64,000 nt of DNA from Nelumbo lutea (taxonomy: Eukaryota > Streptophyta > Magnoliopsida > Proteales > Nelumbonaceae). This document shows positions 63,076 to 64,000 of this stretch, piece after piece. A program made the translations under genes and the position numbers. Each line of letters begins with the position of its first letter. The stretch's first letter is position 1. The stretch is from positions 68,382,401 to 68,446,400 of the forward strand of contig JAKGHH010000001.1 in the NCBI GenBank assembly GCA_022828595.1. Direction: 5' to 3'. Under the pieces are notes generated by a model. It saw only the letters and a program-made list of their open reading frames with translations. It made no database searches and was not told the origin of the DNA.

Positions 63076-63330
63076 GGCCGAGGGGAGTAAGGTTTTCGGA
63101 TCCGGTGGGAGAAATTCAGATCTACTCTAATGGATGTCTGCCGCTAAATTTGGTGAAGGTTGAGGGGGGGAGAGAGGAAAGACAGACAGCGACGGAGAAC
63201 TGCGAACGGGAAGAGAGAGAAACAGTGAGAAATATAAGAGAGAGAGGGTGAAAGGGGTTGAAAATTACCTGTAATTTCTGTGTAATTTACGGTATTATGC
63301 CACTGTGGATTCTACTTTTCCAGCTGGTGA
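63076..63330 (-). promoter_or_regulatory. CLASP 5' leader and proximal promoter
   Basis: Upstream of the start codon the gene strand is CT-rich (long CTCTCTC runs between about 63160 and 63255), typical of plant 5' leaders. A TATA-like CTTATATTTC lies at about 63229-63238 on the gene strand, roughly 155 bp above the ATG. The transcription start cannot be fixed from sequence alone; transposons give way to single-copy-looking sequence here. Confidence 0.45.
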
Positions 63331-63419
63331 CTGTTGTAGGGCCCATTTAGGAGAACCGCCTATGGCACTTAGTGTAAGAGGCTTGTCTGGTCCGGTGATG
63401 TAGGCTTGTCCGCCTATTG

Positions 63420-63915
63420 TCGCCGACTTTGCCCGGGTTCGGGCGGGATGATATTCCCCGTTCCCAATCCCAATTTTGAAATTAACTTCATTCCCATTCC
63501 TGATTCTATTCTTGTAGGGGATAAAATCTGTTCTATTATGGGCTTTTTGTGGGGATCCGAATTTTTGAAATGCTTTTTAGATAATTATATTTTAAAAAAT
63601 AAAATTATTTAGAATAAATAAATTTTTAAATTATAAATAATATTTGAAATATATTTTGATATATATAATATAATAGTATATTTAATATAAATAACATTTA
63701 ATATATATATATATATAGAATCGTTAATCGGGGTTGGGGCGGGGCGGGGATCTCAATCCCCATCCCCGACTCTAACCCCGATCGAGGATTCCTATTAATC
63801 CTCATCCCCATCCATTCCCCGCCAAAACAATTCCCACCTCTAATCCCATCGGGTCAAGGAAGTCAGGTCCCCGTCGCGGATGGGAAAAATTGTCATCCCT
63901 ATGTCTGTACTTATA
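63420..63915. repeat. GC-rich 'CCCCG' dispersed repeat with AT-rich core, possible non-autonomous DNA transposon
   Basis: Two arms rich in GGGGCGGGG, CCCCATCCCC and CCCCGTTCCC blocks flank an AT-rich centre (about 63560-63720, with (AT)n near 63695-63716). The arms are loosely complementary, and the right end reads GGGAAAAATTGTCATCCCTA, resembling dispersed plant repeats that end in GGGATGACAAT. No clear target duplication is visible. It lies 350-850 bp upstream of the CLASP start codon. Confidence 0.4.
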
Positions 63916-64000
63916 TCATGTATTTCTAGCAATATGGAATTTTTTTATAAAAAAAAATATTAATATGGACCCAAAAAAATGTAACCAAGGAACCGGTATC

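Overview
This is plant nuclear DNA. It is dominated by one gene on the minus strand whose very long introns are packed with retrotransposons. The gene encodes CLASP, the CLIP-associated microtubule-binding protein. The N-terminal block (63075-62743) and the TOG/HEAT blocks match what I know of Arabidopsis CLASP closely. I traced 17 coding exons from the start codon at 63075 to the end of exon 17 at 4073. Every intron boundary seen is GT-AG, every phase fits, and the joined reading frame is 3933 nt (1311 codons) with no stop. The family is about 1440 residues long, so roughly the last 130 residues lie beyond the left edge of the window. Coding sequence is under 7% of the 59 kb gene span. The plant-type Copia, chromodomain Gypsy and RNase H-bearing LINE elements point to an angiosperm with expanded introns. 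I cannot name the species.

Layout, following the gene from its 5' end (right) to its 3' end (left): promoter side and GC-rich dispersed repeat (63076-64000); exons 1-3 with short introns 1-2; intron 3 with two LINE fragments (58195-60217); exons 4-5; intron 5 with a LINE whose RNase H tail is tandemly triplicated (55809-57089); exon 6; intron 6 with a decayed Copia (47427-52604) and an oppositely oriented LINE with a 19-bp target duplication (52942-55212); exon 7; intron 7 (18.1 kb) with a nested LINE-in-LINE that also carries a TIR element, a long-TIR element (36525-37851), another LINE and a Copia (29086-34870); exons 8-11 in a compact cluster (28336-28990); intron 11 (10.2 kb) with three LINE fragments, one split by a Ty3/Gypsy element (20333-23085); exons 12-15 (15319-18103), including the 1.8-kb exon 14; intron 15 (10.9 kb) with a Copia (7552-13451) and remnants; exons 16-17; and finally a Copia (1-4067) inserted 5 bp after exon 17.

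Adding the intervals, recognisable mobile elements cover about 45 kb, around 70% of the window. All their coding regions carry stops, frameshifts or deletions, and none looks autonomous as it stands. The most notable observation is that the target-site duplication of the leftmost Copia is itself the exon 17 splice donor, so the LTR begins at intron position +6. I see no tRNA, rRNA, CRISPR or second host gene.
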